DNA of 64,000 bases from Emydura subglobosa (GCA_007922225.1 ML679974.1:3399105-3463104), one strand, 5' to 3'. Positions 23,634-35,452 are shown, counted from the first letter of the stretch. Made by a program: numbers and translations. Notes: generated by a model not told the origin, from the sequence alone.

Positions 23634-25684
23634 AGCTATTTCAACAAACTGGTGCTCTTTTCCATTTTCTCTTGTAAATATTATGAGCTAGCTCATGGAC
23701 AAGAATAATTTAATAATGCAATAGTAAAAATATTGACATAAGTAACCATGACAGCATAAGTACAGGCATCATAGTCATCTGTGAGGATTGAACTTGTATC
23801 AAAAGCATAGGCCCTTCCCATTTGAACTAAAGGAGCAATTACATTAAGAATTCCTAGGTAGCAGCAATACTATTAATGTAGGTATTTCCAAAGATTCTGT
23901 TGTCCATTTCACTTTTGTATTTTTTCATTCCCCAAACTGATAGTAACAATAAAGTACATTCAACTGATTCCTTCTTTTCTTCAAAAACACTTTATGGAGC
24001 TTGTGAGGGAGCATAGGGTATATATATTGTGGACTAGGAATCTGAGCTTTGACACTTTACTTTTACAGTAGTGAGTTTGTGATATATTAGATTTGTGTTA
24101 CTTGCTAGCAGATGTGGTTGGCAGTCTCATGGTAAAGGAAAGAGCTACTTTACTGTGGCTGACTTTTGTGCTTCCACTTTCTTCTCATTTCGTATGGAAT
24201 ATATACCTGAGTATATTTATTTTAAAAAAACCCCACTAAATAACAATTTAAAAAGTTGACAAGAGCAAAGGACAACTCAACATTTCCTAAGAGACATTTT
24301 GCATTCTTCAGGATCTGACCCTCAGATATAATTCTACATACCATCTTGGCAAAAATCTTGCTGAGACATGAAAGTTGTCTAGACAAATAGACCCATCTCT
24401 GTAAATGATTTAGCGGTAGGAATGCTATGTGTCAGTAATATTAGGCTCTCAAGTACTATGAAGCAATAAAAAAACCTTTTCTCTTTTTTTTTTTTAATGC
24501 CTGGATTTGTATTCCATAGGAAATGAGAGAAAAATGGATACACAAAAGCTAGCTACAGTTATTGAGTGATCAGACTGGCACTCTACCCCAGGATATAAAA
24601 ATTACAAGTTTTAACAATATGGATATTTTTAAAAATCAACTTCCATTCAGTGTATTCATGCAAAATAACCTTGTCCCATTGTTACAAAGGAGTTATGGTT
24701 TTCTTTATCATGTAGTAGGATTATATTGTGCTATAAGTATCATAGTGACACTTCACGTCATTGTAAACACCAAGACTACTGTTGCTTCATCCACTTTGCT
24801 GACAGAAGAGAGTGAGACAAACAAAAAAAACCCTGACTACAAAGTCAGTCAGAGCTCCTTTTTGGCCCTTCAGTAACATGCATTTTGTATTACTTAATAA
24901 AATTGTGGAGCATGGTAGAACTGTGAACATGTGACACCAAGAACTTTGTGCATATTTCATAAATATTTGGTGCTGGATGCCAAGGCAAAATGAAATTATA
25001 AAACTATTTCATCTTGCATGCTCTTTTGACATGTCAAGTTTTAAAGCTTGCATGAAATGGAAAATAATATTATCTGTTTCCTTAGCATACAACTTTGTGC
25101 AAAAGGCCATAGAACCAGCATTTAGCAATGTAATAGCAGGGGATTAGGGTGATGTTACAATTACCTCCAGAATACCACTACACATTGTTTATTAGCATTA
25201 CACTGTGTACATAACTCCAATAGAGTGCACATACAGGCCACTCTAAATGTTTGGTAATCATTTCCAAGGATTGCAGTGGGTCCTGGTGGACCTGATTCAA
25301 TAGCTTGGTTCAGCTCTTTCTGTGTCTTTCTGGCCTACTGTGCCTCTTTGCTCTGCAAAGCATATTATTGACATTTATTAATTTCATTATCAGTTGTTCC
25401 CAGACCACTGAAAGGCACAGCCCTCTGCACCACCGACTATCATGCTGAAAGGCTTGATTAAAGTCTTATCCTGCTAGTTGGTATTTGAGCCACTTGCTTA
25501 TCTGAGACCTTGTCACTGGTCATGTCAGGGGCTATGAGTCTTCTGTGTTGTATTTCTAACTTTTAACATTGTTTGTCTTTATATTATTGATGTAAATCCA
25601 GTGTCCTGATTCCTTTCTGCCTTTGAGTTCCAAGGCATTAGTGAGTCTTAAAAAGTGGGAGTGCTAACACCAGTGTCTGCCCAA
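23634..25684. other. Intergenic stretch, nothing recognised
   Basis: A+T-rich. A 104-codon open frame at 24562-24876 starts with TTG, matches no family I know and has no supporting context. Confidence 0.45.
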
Positions 25685-26774
25685 ATTCATAGATCTTAAG
25701 TCCAGAATGGATGACATTGATCATCTAGTCTGACCCAAATTGATTATTGCTTCATGTCCAGTAGCAATAGTTGAACTAGAACATATCTTTTAGAAAACTA
25801 TCCAATCTTGATTTAAAATGTTTGAGTGAAGGAGAATCCATCACATACTTTGGTAAATTGATCTAATGGTTAATTACCCTCACTGATAAAAATGTCCACC
25901 TTATTTCTAGTTTGAATTTGTCTAGCTTCAACTTCCAGTCATTTGGATCTTAGATTGAAAAGACCTATATTATCAAATTTCTGTTCCCCATGTTGGTAGT
26001 TATAGACTACGATTAAGTCAACCCTTAATCTTCTCTTTGATAAACTAAATAGAGTTTCTTGAGTCTTACACTATAAGGCACAGTCACTATAAAGCATGTT
26101 TTCCAATCCTTTAATCATTCTCATGGCACTTCTCTGAATCCTCTCCAATTTTTCAACATGCTTCTTGAAGAATGGAAACTAGAACTAGATTCCAGTAACT
26201 ATTCCAGTAGCAACTACACCAGTGCCAACTACAGAGGTAATATAACCTCCCGGTTTGATAGTCCTCTGTTTATACAGCGAAGGATCAGATTAGCCCTTTT
26301 TGCCATCGTGTTGCACTGGGAGTCCATGCAAAGTCACTGCTTCACAGGGTGGAGTACCTCATCCTGTGAGTGTGGCCTAAATTATTTTTTCCTAGATGTA
26401 TAAACTTACATTTGGCTGTATTGAAACACATGGTTTGCTTGTGCCTAATTTACCAAGAGATCCAGATTGTTGTATATTAACATCATGTCCTCTTTATTAT
26501 TGACCACTACCCAAATATTTGTCATTTGCAAATTTTATCAGTAATGATTTTATGTTTTCTTCCAGGTCATTAATAGCATGATAGCAGAGGGCCAAGAGCC
26601 GATCCCTGAGGGACCCCACTTGAAACTCATTGGCTCAATGACAATTCCCTGTTTGCAATTTACATTTTAAGAACTATCAGCCAGTTTATCATCCAGTTAG
26701 TGTGTACCATGTTGATTTTGTATCATTCTAATTACTTAATCAAAATGGCATGCAGTGGCAAGACAAATGCCTTA
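25685..26774 (-). mobile_element. Old CR1 fragment A
   Basis: A diverged CR1 3' portion on the minus strand. The 3' end is at 25685 (ATTCATAGATCTTAAG, GATCATCTAGTCTGACC). CR1 landmarks follow in order, including CTGAATCCTCTCCAATTT and the FADD-region equivalent at about 26500-26600 (TTGCAAATTTTATCA, CGATCCCTGAGGGACCCC). Many indels leave no usable frame. It ends where CR1 fragment B begins. Confidence 0.85.
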
Positions 26775-27735
26775 CATAGAATCATAGTAATGTAGAGCTG
26801 GAAGGGACCTTGAGAAGTCATCAAGTTCAGCTCTCTGTGATGTGACAGGATCAAGTAAACCTAGATTATCCCTGACTGGTATTTGTCCAACCTGTTTTAA
26901 AAACCTCTAATGACGGGGATTCTACAACCTCCTTTGAAAGCCTATTCTAGAGCTTAATTACTCTTATAGTTAGAAAGTTTTTCATAATATCTAACCTAAA
27001 TCTCCCTTGTTGCAGATCAAGCCTGTTACTTCTTGTTCTACCTTCGATGGATATGGACAAGAGTTGTTCAGTGTCCTCTTTCTAACAACCCTTAACATTT
27101 GAAGACTGTAACCAGGCCGCCCCTCAATCTTTCTTTCTCAAGACTAAATATACCCAGTTTTTTTGTTTACTTTCCTCATAGGTCAAGTTTTCTAAACCTT
27201 TGATCATTTTGGTTCTGGATTCTCTCCAATTTGTTCACATCTTTCTTAAAGTATGGCACAGAGAACTGGACACAGTTCTCCAGCTGAGGCTTCACTAGTG
27301 CTGAGTAGAACAAGACAGTTACCTCTTGTGTCTTACACACAAACTCCTGTTCATATACTTAGATTTATAGTAGCCTTTTTCACAGCTGCATCACACTGTT
27401 AACTCATATTCAATTTGTGATCCACTATAATTCCCAGATCCCTTTCAGCAGTTCTATCATATATCCAGTTATTCCCCATTTTGCAGTTGCGCATTTGATT
27501 TTTTCTTCCTAAATGGAATACTTTGCACTCGTCTTTACTGAATTTCATCTTGTTGAATTCAGACCAGTTCTCCAATTTGTGCAGGTCATTTTGAATTCTA
27601 ATCCTGTCCTCCAAAGTGCTTGTAACCTCTCCTGGCTTGTGTCATCTGCAAATTTGATAAGTTTACTCTCCAATCCAATATCCAAGTAATTAATGAAAAT
27701 ATTCAATAGTACTGGATCCAGGACTGACCCCAATC
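26775..27735 (-). mobile_element. Old CR1 fragment B
   Basis: A second CR1 3' portion in the same orientation, abutting fragment A. The 3' tail CATAGAATCATAG is at 26775, followed by AGAGCTGGAAGGGACCTTGA. It runs to the region encoding [14 protein letters not shown] near 27730. It belongs to a CR1 subfamily different from fragment A, judging by the 3' end sequences. Confidence 0.87.
27399..27733 (-). pseudogene. CR1 fragment B RT remnant
   Basis: Readable RT pieces are [14 protein letters not shown] and KFADDTS (motif C with both Asp), then after a frameshift [25 protein letters not shown] and TAERDLGIIVDHKLNMS. The two pieces lie in overlapping different frames between 27545 and 27614, showing at least one indel. 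Non-functional. Confidence 0.85.
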
Positions 27736-27744
27736 CAGAAGTCC

Positions 27745-28560
27745 AGTATTGCCAACTCCCACAATCTTACCACAATTCTAGCAATTTTGGGGTGTGTTTT
27801 TCATGTTTCATGAAAACATGATGATAAATTGCCAACTTACTTATCTTCCCCCATTCAAAATGTCCACTATTTAATATTACAGTCAATGGGGCTGAACCCA
27901 GTAAGCTCCCTGCCATTTCCCTGAATGTATAAATGAGTCTGCCCTTAATAAATTTGGCTGCCACCTCCCACTGTTTTCAATGAGATTGAAGCAATGCCCA
28001 CAGGCAAAATGGCTCCCACTCTGTAATCAGAGGGAGCTAGACAGGACGCAGGGACTGAAGCAGCAGAAACACTGTGAAAGATGAAGCAAATGACAGATTT
28101 AGATGTGGAAGGGGAAGGGAGTGCAGAGGATGAGATAGGCAGCAGTGAGGGGAGCAGATCCTGAGCAGTGGAAGTAAGGGAGGAGTAGGGAGGGAAAGGG
28201 AATGTGGGGGGGTCTAAAGCAGGGGGAGGCTGGACAGGGGTAGGGATGTCTGGGGCGGGAGACATGAAGGGTGGAGAGGAGAGAGGGTGTCTGAGGTGGG
28301 GTTGCAGGATGGGTGGGGGTACAGGACAGGAGTGGAGGGGGGGAGGGTGTTTGGGGTGGGGGAGCAGGTCCGGGGTGAGGAGTGGAGAAGAAGGAGGGAG
28401 GGGGGCTGGGGCAGAGGGAGCAGCACAATGGTGGGGAGTGGAGGGAGGGGGGTCTGTAGCAAGGGGAGGAAGAACGGGTAGGGGACAGAAGTGGAGGAGG
28501 CTCCAGAGCAGGGGGAGGCAGGACAGGGAAGCGGTGAAGCTTCTCCTATCTTGCACAAAG
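27745..28560. repeat. Unclassified repeat starting AGTATTGCCAAC, with purine-rich core
   Basis: The left end matches the left terminus of the MITE at 23331. The following 400 bp are A+T-balanced, then comes the G+A-rich tract at 28180-28545. I found no matching right terminus, so this may be a truncated element. Confidence 0.4.
28180..28545 (+). repeat. G+A-rich minisatellite-like tract
   Basis: About 365 bp of strongly purine-biased sequence built from variants of GTGGAGGGGGGAGGGTG and GCAGGGGGAGGC. It has many G3-G7 runs with short spacers, so quadruplex or triplex formation is possible. The 149-codon Gly/Arg-rich frame and its Pro-rich opposite frame are by-products of composition. Confidence 0.8.
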
Positions 28561-29663
28561 AAGTGGAGGGTTGGTGGTCAGGGAAGTGTTGCTTTTTGCA
28601 GAAGACTAAAACAATCCTATATTGTTTTTACTGTGGCATTATATGCTTTCTGAAAAAAAGCTGCTATATAAATAGGATAGTTCTTTATAAGTGGCAGTGG
28701 AATTGATTAACCATGTCTAAATATAAAAGCTGACACATTTGGAATCAGGGGCTTTCCACTGAGGCCTTGTCATTCTGGAACCCTCTGCCTCTCATGTACA
28801 GCCTTTTTTTCCTTCCATTTTAATTTAGGTGTATTCACAACTATTGTGTGTAATGGGACATCTGGGTCTTTTGGTGCTGCTGCCAGGGACTTGTGCAGGA
28901 TCCCTGCCCTGGTGTATCCCAAGGAGAAGGCCCTGCCAAGTCAGTAGCCTGGAGTTTCAGGAGTTAATTCCCAGTCAGAGTTCAGAGGCAGCTCAAAGAA
29001 TCACGACCAAGTGGGAGCTAATTAAATGCAGCTGAAGGCTGTTACAGTGAGAGGAAAGAAACAAGGGTGTTGAGGGGTGATCAGAAGCTATTGCAAGGAG
29101 GTTTGAGGAAACAAGAAAGGAAACTGTGAGGTTTGTATATTGAGTTTATTGATTCTAGCTCTGCAAAGAAGGAATATAGATAGAGACTGCCAAACTGGTG
29201 TCAATTTGCATTAGAGTGTAATGCCTACAAATAAAATTCCACTCAGAGATAGAGATTTTTATGTTAAAACCAGAGCTTTACCTTTACACACTTTTTTTTT
29301 AAGTCACCACATTCTGGGCACTACAGTCTGCTTGAGTTATTTAATGAGTTGGAGAAAAGATAGGAGAGTCACTTGAACATAGTTGTATTGATATTTGTAT
29401 TCAAAACATAGATTAAATCTCTCTTCTGTGTATGAATATGATAATTTCCTTCCTAAATTTACAGTGTTTACTCTTTGGGCATAGAATAAATGAACACCTG
29501 TGACTTATAGGTATTTTAAAATGAGTCCATATTACATTTTTCAGACTGGGATCTATTAGGAAAGAAATTCCTAAAATTTTGGATACTTTAGACATCATTC
29601 CAAAATGTGTTTACAGTAGTTTTGTCTCTTACTCTTCTGTGATTGTGGGGGGAGGCATTAGTT
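28561..29663. other. Intergenic stretch, weak repeat-like block
   Basis: Between about 28830 and 29110 there is a GC-richer segment that looks repeat-derived, but I cannot name it. The rest is A+T-rich with nothing recognised. Confidence 0.35.
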
Positions 29664-30480
29664 CTTCTTTGAGTGGATTAATTCTTCTTTGAGCTGTGTT
29701 TTCCATGTAGGTGTGTGTGCACCCAGTGCACCGGAGCTAGAGAACTTTGATTAGCAGTGACTATGGGCAGTACTTGCATCTTGTGTTCCTCTTCTGGCCG
29801 TATAAGGGCAGTGCTGCCCTGACCCCCATCAGTTCCCTCTCATCACCTGCAGCTGGAGTCGGAGCTCTATGTGGTCGTCTTTCACCTCATGTTTTCTATC
29901 TTTTACCTGAGACTTTTTTCTGGACTATAGTTGTAGCAGTACCATAGGTTTAGTTCAGTGTTAAGAAAAAAACAAACACCAAGAGATATAGGACTTGGTT
30001 CAAGTAAAACTGAGAAACTCCTTTAGATAGCAATTTACAGATGGTGCACCACTCCTTGATGTGTCCCTTCCCGAGACACAACAAGAACCTCATGTGGGAA
30101 TAGTCCCCCTACAGAATGAACAGTGCTTGAACCCTGCCCACATAGTGCAGTCAATTACTCTACCTAAGCCACACTCAGCCAAGTCTTAACATGCTGGATC
30201 TCAGGCGATGTCTAGCTTTTTACCTGAAAAAGACTAAACCCTTTTGTTCCTCATCTCATCAAAGGCAATTTATCCCTCTGGAGATCATCTAGGAAAAAAC
30301 TTTGTGCATTACGGCAGCATAAGAAGTAGCTTAGGCTACGCGCTCCTCTCACACATGCAAAAGGAGGGATAATTCTTCGAGAGCCCAGGCAATGTTGATT
30401 GTGTTTTGAACATTTGCAAGGCTGCCACTTGGTCTTCAGCATTCAATCATAATGTAAACATTGGTGGTCTTTTTTAATTG
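29664..30480 (+). mobile_element. Old DIRS-type relic, divergent family
   Basis: Left part: TTCTTCTTTGAG near 29664-29694, then GTAGGTGTGTGTGCACCCAG and CAGTTCCCTCTC, which parallel the terminal repeat and 5' leader of the DIRS copy at 46193. Right part: translation of 30190-30245 gives MLDLRRCLAFYLKKTKPF, equivalent to LLDVRRALAYYIERTRPF in the DIRS recombinase at about 50200-50260. Near 30405-30460 NICKAATWSSAFNHN matches the DICRAATW block. Gag, RT and RNase H are missing, and the frame has stops. Confidence 0.72.
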
Positions 30481-31111
30481 GGTTTTAAATGAAATTTAAA
30501 TTTGAATGGAATGTGCTGCTCTCCTTGTCCAGTCCTGTTTGTGCACACAGGCTCCTTCAAATTTGCTGCTTTGTTCTCTGTATTCAGGTACAGCACCACT
30601 ATGGAAAAGCTAAGGGCTATCAGGGTGTCTTGGCTGTTGACATGAAAATAGACACTTCGTGCTGCGGAATTCCCCTAGCCACTACTGCCATGAGAAATAG
30701 CTTATTCAATTAGAGAAAGGATCATCCAATCCCTGAGTACTGCCGGAATGTGTGCTGCAAGTAAGAACTGTGGAATCTTCCTTTTGCTTTTAGAATCTGT
30801 GTTTCTTTGACTATAGGTTTCAATCTTTTTAATAAATGCTTTTGCTGAAGGAATCATTAGATCATCTGGACTGGCTTTCTTATGCTGCTACACCTAAATG
30901 GAAGAGTAAAGGAGATGGTAACTGAAACAGCTGTCAGCTGAAAGATGAGTTTTCACATCTGCTTTTCTTGTGACAGACTGAAATTCAATAGTATGGCAAA
31001 AGAGTTTCATAAAAAATTGTCAAGTTCCAGACCATTGACAAATGTGGTAAGTTTAGTGGAGGCAAATTTAGCATCTGTTTCTGAAAACTGGGACCCATTT
31101 GGTCTTCTGAA
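30481..31111. other. Intergenic stretch, nothing recognised
   Basis: No supported gene. It may include more of the old DIRS 3' end, but I cannot show it. Confidence 0.35.
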
Positions 31112-31283
31112 AACAGGGTTACTCACCAGTAACTGTTGTTCTTCGAGATGTGGTGCTCATGTCCATTCCAATATAGGTGAATGCACGCCACCATGCACTG
31201 GTTCCCAGAACTTTTTTCCCCTTAGCAGACCCAATAGGGTCGGCTTAGGCGCCCCCTGGAGTACCGTGCTCATGCCGCGGTAT
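31112..31283. repeat. DIRS copy 1 right terminal repeat
   Basis: The outer end AACAGGGTTACTCACCAGTA at 31112 is followed by CAGTAACTGTTGTTCTTCGA and the CATTCCAATATAGGTGAATG region. It is complementary in element orientation to the left terminal repeat at 33590-33788. Confidence 0.8.
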
Positions 31284-32300
31284 ATGTCAACATGAGCTGC
31301 TCCCATCAGCACGGCCCTGCCGAACACCACGTCCTCTCTCGCCTGCTGCACAATGGCGTAGTGGGATGTAAAGGTGTGAACCGACAACCATGTAGCTGCC
31401 CTGCAGATGTCCTACAGGGGCACTCGTTCCAGGAAGGCTGCCGACAAGACCTGGGCTCTGGTTGAGTACGCTGAAACAGCTCCGGGAAGCGGCACCTTCG
31501 CCTATTCGTAGCAGCATCTGATGCAGGCAGTGATCCAGGCGAAGATGCGCTGGGTGGAGACAGGTGAGCCCTTCATTTGGTCCGCCACTACTATGAACAG
31601 CTGCGTCGACTTCTGGAACGACCATGTCCTCTCGATGTAATAGGCCATGTCATCTCTCGTCCAGCGAGGCCATCTCCATTCCTCCTCCGACCTGTGCGGT
31701 TTTGGAAAAAAACAGGAAGGAAGATATCCTGATTATAATGGAACTGGGAGACCACCTTAGGCAGGAAGGCTGGATGGGGTCTCAACCGAACCTTGTCTTT
31801 ATAAAAGACAGTGTAGGGGTTAAAGCTCTTATCTCGGAGACCCTCCAAGCTGATGTAATGACCACCAGAAAGGCTAACTTCCACGAGAGGACGAGCAGTG
31901 GGCATGTAGCCATGGGTTCAAATGGGGGTCCCGTTAGTCTGGCAAGGACTAGGTTCAAATCCCATGGAGGCACCAGGTCACGGACCTGCAGGTACATTCT
32001 CTCCACCCCATTGACGAACCTGACTGACATAGAGTGGGAAAATAATGACCTCCCTTCTATTGGCTGGTGGAAGGCCGAGATGGCCGCCTTGTGCACCTTC
32101 GGGGAGGCCAGCGCTAAACCCTGGAGCTTCAAGTGGAGCAGATACTCCAGGATCGCCTGTATAGGCAAGCAGCTTGGTGGGATGCCCCGGGACTCCGCCC
32201 AACAGGTAAACCATTTCCACTTGGCCCAGTACATGACCTGAGTGTAAGATTTTCTGCTGCCCAGCAGAATCGGTTGGACCTGCACCAAGCAGGATTTCTA
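31157..32300 (-). pseudogene. DIRS copy 1 tyrosine recombinase, frameshifted
   Basis: The DIRS integrase is a lambda-type tyrosine recombinase. The N-terminal half reads WFTCWAESRGIPPSCLP, ILEYLLHLKLQGLALAS and AISAFHQPIEGRSLFSH. The first catalytic box is ITSAWRVSEIRAL, with the Arg of RVSE present. A later piece is YTVFYKDKVRLRPHPAFLP. The C-terminus in another frame is MSVHTFTSHYAIVQQARED, with the expected nucleophilic Tyr in SHY. At least two frameshifts near 31600-31900 and 31390 separate these pieces. Confidence 0.85.
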
Positions 32301-32308
32301 TCCCTCCC

Positions 32309-33355
32309 TCAGCCACAGAGTCTCCAGGCCGTCAGATGCAGGGATTTCAGGTCCAGGTGCAGCAGACGACCCTGGTCCTGGAAGAGCAGGTTGTAATGCC
32401 TCAGGAGTGGCACGGGCTGCGCGATGGACAGGTCCAGCAACATGCTGAACCAGTGCTGTCTCGGCCAGGCTGGGGCGATCAGTATCACATCCGCTTTGTC
32501 TCTCTTGATTTTCAAGAGGACCTTGGGTAGGAGCGGAACAGGGGGAAAAGCGTACATGAGGGTCCCCTTCCACTTGATGAGGAACGTGTCGGAGATGGAG
32601 CCTGGCTTGTGACCCCTGAGAGAGCAGAACCTCGGGCACAGGTTCAGTTGGGGAACACCCCACTTGTGGAAGATAAAAGTTATCACCTCCGGGTGAAGTG
32701 ACCAGTTGTGTCGGGGTAGAAATGACCTGCTGAGGCAGTTCGCCTCATCATTCCTGACCCCAGGGAGGTGAGAGGCAGATATATGGAAGTCATGCCTCAC
32801 CACAAAGTCCCAAAGTCGAATGGCCTCTTGGCAAAGGGCCGAGGAGCGCGCTCCCCACTGCCTGTTCATATAGAGCATGGCCACCGTGCTGTCTGTGAGG
32901 ACCTGCACCATTCTGCCCCTCAGGAATCTGAGGAACACTTTGCAGGCCAGCCGTACTGCCCTGAACTCCCGGACGTTGATATGGAGGCTCTTTTTTCTCC
33001 TCTGGCCAGAGTCCCTGGGTGCTCAGGTTGGTGCTGATGTGGGCTCCCCACCCCATATCTGAAGCGTCCGTAATTAGGGTGACTGATGGGGCCAGATCCC
33101 GGAATGGAACCCCTCTCAGCACTTCCCTGGGAGTCCTCTACCAGTTCAGAGAGGTCAGGACCTGTGGGGGAACCGTGACCACCCTGTTCAAGGAGTGCCT
33201 GGCTGGTGCATACACGGAGGCTAACCATGCCTGGAGAGGCCTGAGTTTGAGGTAAGCCAGCCTCACCACATATGTACAGGCCGCCATGTGCCCCGGCAGC
33301 TGCAGACAGTGGCTGGCTGTTGTCATGGGGCACCTGTGTAGTTGGGCGATTAAAG
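32309..33355 (-). pseudogene. DIRS copy 1 RT C-terminal end and RNase H
   Basis: From the junction near 33350: SHCLQLPGHMAACTYVV and LRPLQAWLASVYAPARH (RT connection region), then VTLITDASDMGWGAH (first RNase H Asp) and, after a frameshift near 32990, LTDSTVAMLYMNRQWGA and HLPGVRNDEANCLSRS. An NVRE-type block (Glu) is readable near 32970. All four acidic positions of RNase H are thus represented. The last part ends LDLKSLHLTAWRLCG with a stop at about 32309. This domain is absent from DIRS copy 2. Confidence 0.85.
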
Positions 33356-33442
33356 GCATTTAAGGCAGCGATCGTAGGGGTCGCTTACAGGCAAGTGTTT
33401 GCTGCAAGTGGCACAGGCTTTAAAACCCGGAGAGCCGAGCAT
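33356..33442 (-). pseudogene. DIRS copy 1 Gag N-terminal stub
   Basis: ATG at 33442 followed by FKACATCSKHLPVSDPYD and RCLKC, equivalent to the Gag start of DIRS copy 2 at 46550. It runs out of frame at the deletion junction. Confidence 0.78.
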
Positions 33443-33589
33443 GGCCCGACTCTAAGCCCCTAAGGGCGCTTTTCTTATTCTAACTAAACTATCTGCATTT
33501 TAACAAATGCTTAACACTAAGTATTCAACTATTAAGAACAAGAACAGTTCATAAGGGGATTGCTGCTTGCTAGAAGGCAAGAGGCAAGA

Positions 33590-33788
33590 CGTTCCACTAA
33601 TGTCACGGGCAGAAAGAAGGAACTAAGGGCCCGCAGGGTCGGCGGTGCCCCATATACCACGGCATGAGCGCGGTACTCCAGGGTGCGCCTACAGGGTCTG
33701 CTAAGGGGAAAAAAGATCCGGGAACCAGTGCACGGTAGCATGCACTCACCTATATTGAAATGGATATGAGAAATCACTCAAAGTAGAA
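33590..33788. repeat. DIRS copy 1 left terminal repeat and leader
   Basis: Outer end at about 33788 (element sense TTCTACTTTGAGTGATTTCT), then CATATCCATTTCAATATAGG and a GC-rich stretch with GAACC/GGTTCC words shared with copy 2. It pairs with 31112-31283 as an inverted repeat. Confidence 0.75.
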
Positions 33789-34621
33789 AGTACAATCCCT
33801 GCAATTTCCACCCCAGTTATGCTTATGTAGCTGTAGTTGCCTGTTTTGGGGGACGAGGGGTGTTTTTGTGCAAGATATATCAGGGGAACAAGTTGAAGTG
33901 GCCAAAGATATCTTGAGAGCTGATATTCTTAAATAAAATGTTGTTGAATTAATATAGCACATAGTGCTGAAGATGGGTGTAAATAACTTCACGTGTATTA
34001 CCTACTTCATCTGTATAAACCTACAGTTAAAACTTCAGGTTTCCCTTAGACTATATTGTCATTTCTCTTATGGTCAAAGGCTTGCCCATTTAGGAATATA
34101 ACTCTAGCTTGTGATTTCCTGACTGGACTACTAAGCAGTGTGCTGCATCAAGGGACTTTTAGCCAGATGCAAGGTTCATCTGGAGCACTCTTCTAGAAGG
34201 GAAGATCAGTAAGAAATTTTTCCTATTCAGAGCTATGTACTGAAAGAGTTTAGTTTTAAATTTATTTATGAAACTCTTTCGTAGGAAGAGAATGGAGCCC
34301 TGGATGTCTAGGAGAAATGGTAGTGGTACACTGATAATAATATACACCTGCTAATTTGTCCTGGCTTGAAACCAATCTAATTTAATAATGTTCAAGAGTA
34401 AAAGTAGTCAAACTCCCAGTGAAACAAAACTTTGCATAAGTGTCTGTTTTCTGCATAAAATATTGATTTTCTTTTGTTAGAAAACAAAAATATTTTAGTT
34501 AGAAATATTTCAATTTGGAAATGCTGCCAAGGTGCCTAATGGGAGTTGTTGTTTGGACGCTGCATGTCCACATTCTTCTCCATAGACCTGGTTTTTTGTC
34601 TATACTAAATCATCCACTGTG
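33789..34621. other. Intergenic stretch, nothing recognised
   Basis: A+T-rich, no supported feature. Confidence 0.4.
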
Positions 34622-35088
34622 GGGTTACCATATTTCAGGTTCCCAAAAAGAGGACACTACGAGTTGGGGGGGGGAATTGGAGGGATACAGTTGGGAGTGC
34701 TGGAGGGGGGACCTGCGGCGGAGTACTCCCTGGAGGTGTGGGCCAGTGTCGCTCCCAGTCACACTGGCAGGGCAGGTGGCGGAAGCCCAGGATGCAACGA
34801 CCGCTGTCAGTCAGCGCCTCTCTGTGGAACCCCCTCCCCAGGGCTGGAAGATGGAGCTTGAGAGGGCAGGATCTGGCAGATATAGCTTGCAGGGGAATGG
34901 ACCAATCAGCTGCAGATGCAGGGCAGGGATCAATTGGGAAGCAGACCAATCAGGGCCTTTTCTGAGCTGCAGCTTGTCTGATGTGCAAAACCCCACACAT
35001 TTCCTGTTATTTGAAAAATCTGCCCAGACAAAGAAAGGAATCTGAAAAAAGAGGCTGTGTCTGGGAAACCCTGGGTGTATTGTAACCC
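34622..35088. mobile_element. MITE with GGGTTACNATA termini
   Basis: The left end GGGTTACCATATTT and right end (complement) GGGTTACAATACAC form a short imperfect inverted repeat. AAAAAGAGGACAC is repeated near the right as AAAAAAGAGGCTGTG. The interior is GC-rich and non-coding. No target duplication identified. Confidence 0.5.
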
Positions 35089-35093
35089 TAACT

Positions 35094-35444
35094 CAGTGTT
35101 TCTCAATTAAATTTGGCCACGGAACCCTTTTGAACTCAATAAATAATTGCGGAACCCCCCAAAACTCTTAACAGTATTTTTACATATGGGGCCAAAAAAA
35201 TGTCGAAATAAGCAAATTATATACAAACAACTAGGTCAGCGTTTCTCAATTAAATTTCCCCGCGGAACCCTTTAGGCTCCACAGGGAAATTACACTCATA
35301 CTCGATACCTTCCGCCAAAAAAAACGGGACATCTTCCCTTTTTCGGCGGCGTGAAGAACAGCTGCTCTCGGTGGTGCAATGTCACTTTCTTGCAGAACCC
35401 TAACAGTGTTCCTGCGGCACCCGCACACCAATTGAGAAACACTG
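35094..35444. mobile_element. hAT-type MITE with internal terminus duplication
   Basis: Termini CAGTGTTTCTCAATT and its exact reverse complement at the right. Flanked by a perfect 8-bp duplication CCCTAACT at 35086-35093 and 35445-35452. At 35237 the left terminus occurs a second time (CAGCGTTTCTCAATTAAATT), followed again by a CGCGGAACCCTTT-like word, so the element contains two starts. No coding capacity. Confidence 0.93.
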
Positions 35445-35452
35445 CCCTAACT

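Larger units (their letters stand above)
31112..33788 (-). mobile_element. DIRS-type retrotransposon copy 1, internally deleted
   Basis: A 2.7-kb minus-strand copy of the family seen at 46193. In element order (right to left): left terminal repeat (33590-33788), leader and the first 30 codons of gag, an abrupt junction near 33350 into the RT C-terminal region, RNase H, tyrosine recombinase, then the right terminal repeat (31112-31283). Most of gag and the RT catalytic core are gone. The internal complementary region present in the other copy is also missing: the recombinase end runs directly into the right repeat near 31283. No target duplication, as expected for DIRS. Confidence 0.87.

Noticed and set aside
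24562..24876. 104-codon open frame on the plus strand
   Set aside because: It starts with TTG, has no family resemblance, no splice context and an A+T-rich composition.
27945..28653. Pro-rich 203-codon frame and Gly/Arg-rich frames
   Set aside because: By-products of the G+A-rich tract; low complexity and no conserved domain.
34515..35045. 176-codon frame on the plus strand
   Set aside because: Runs from unique DNA through most of a MITE; no recognised domain.
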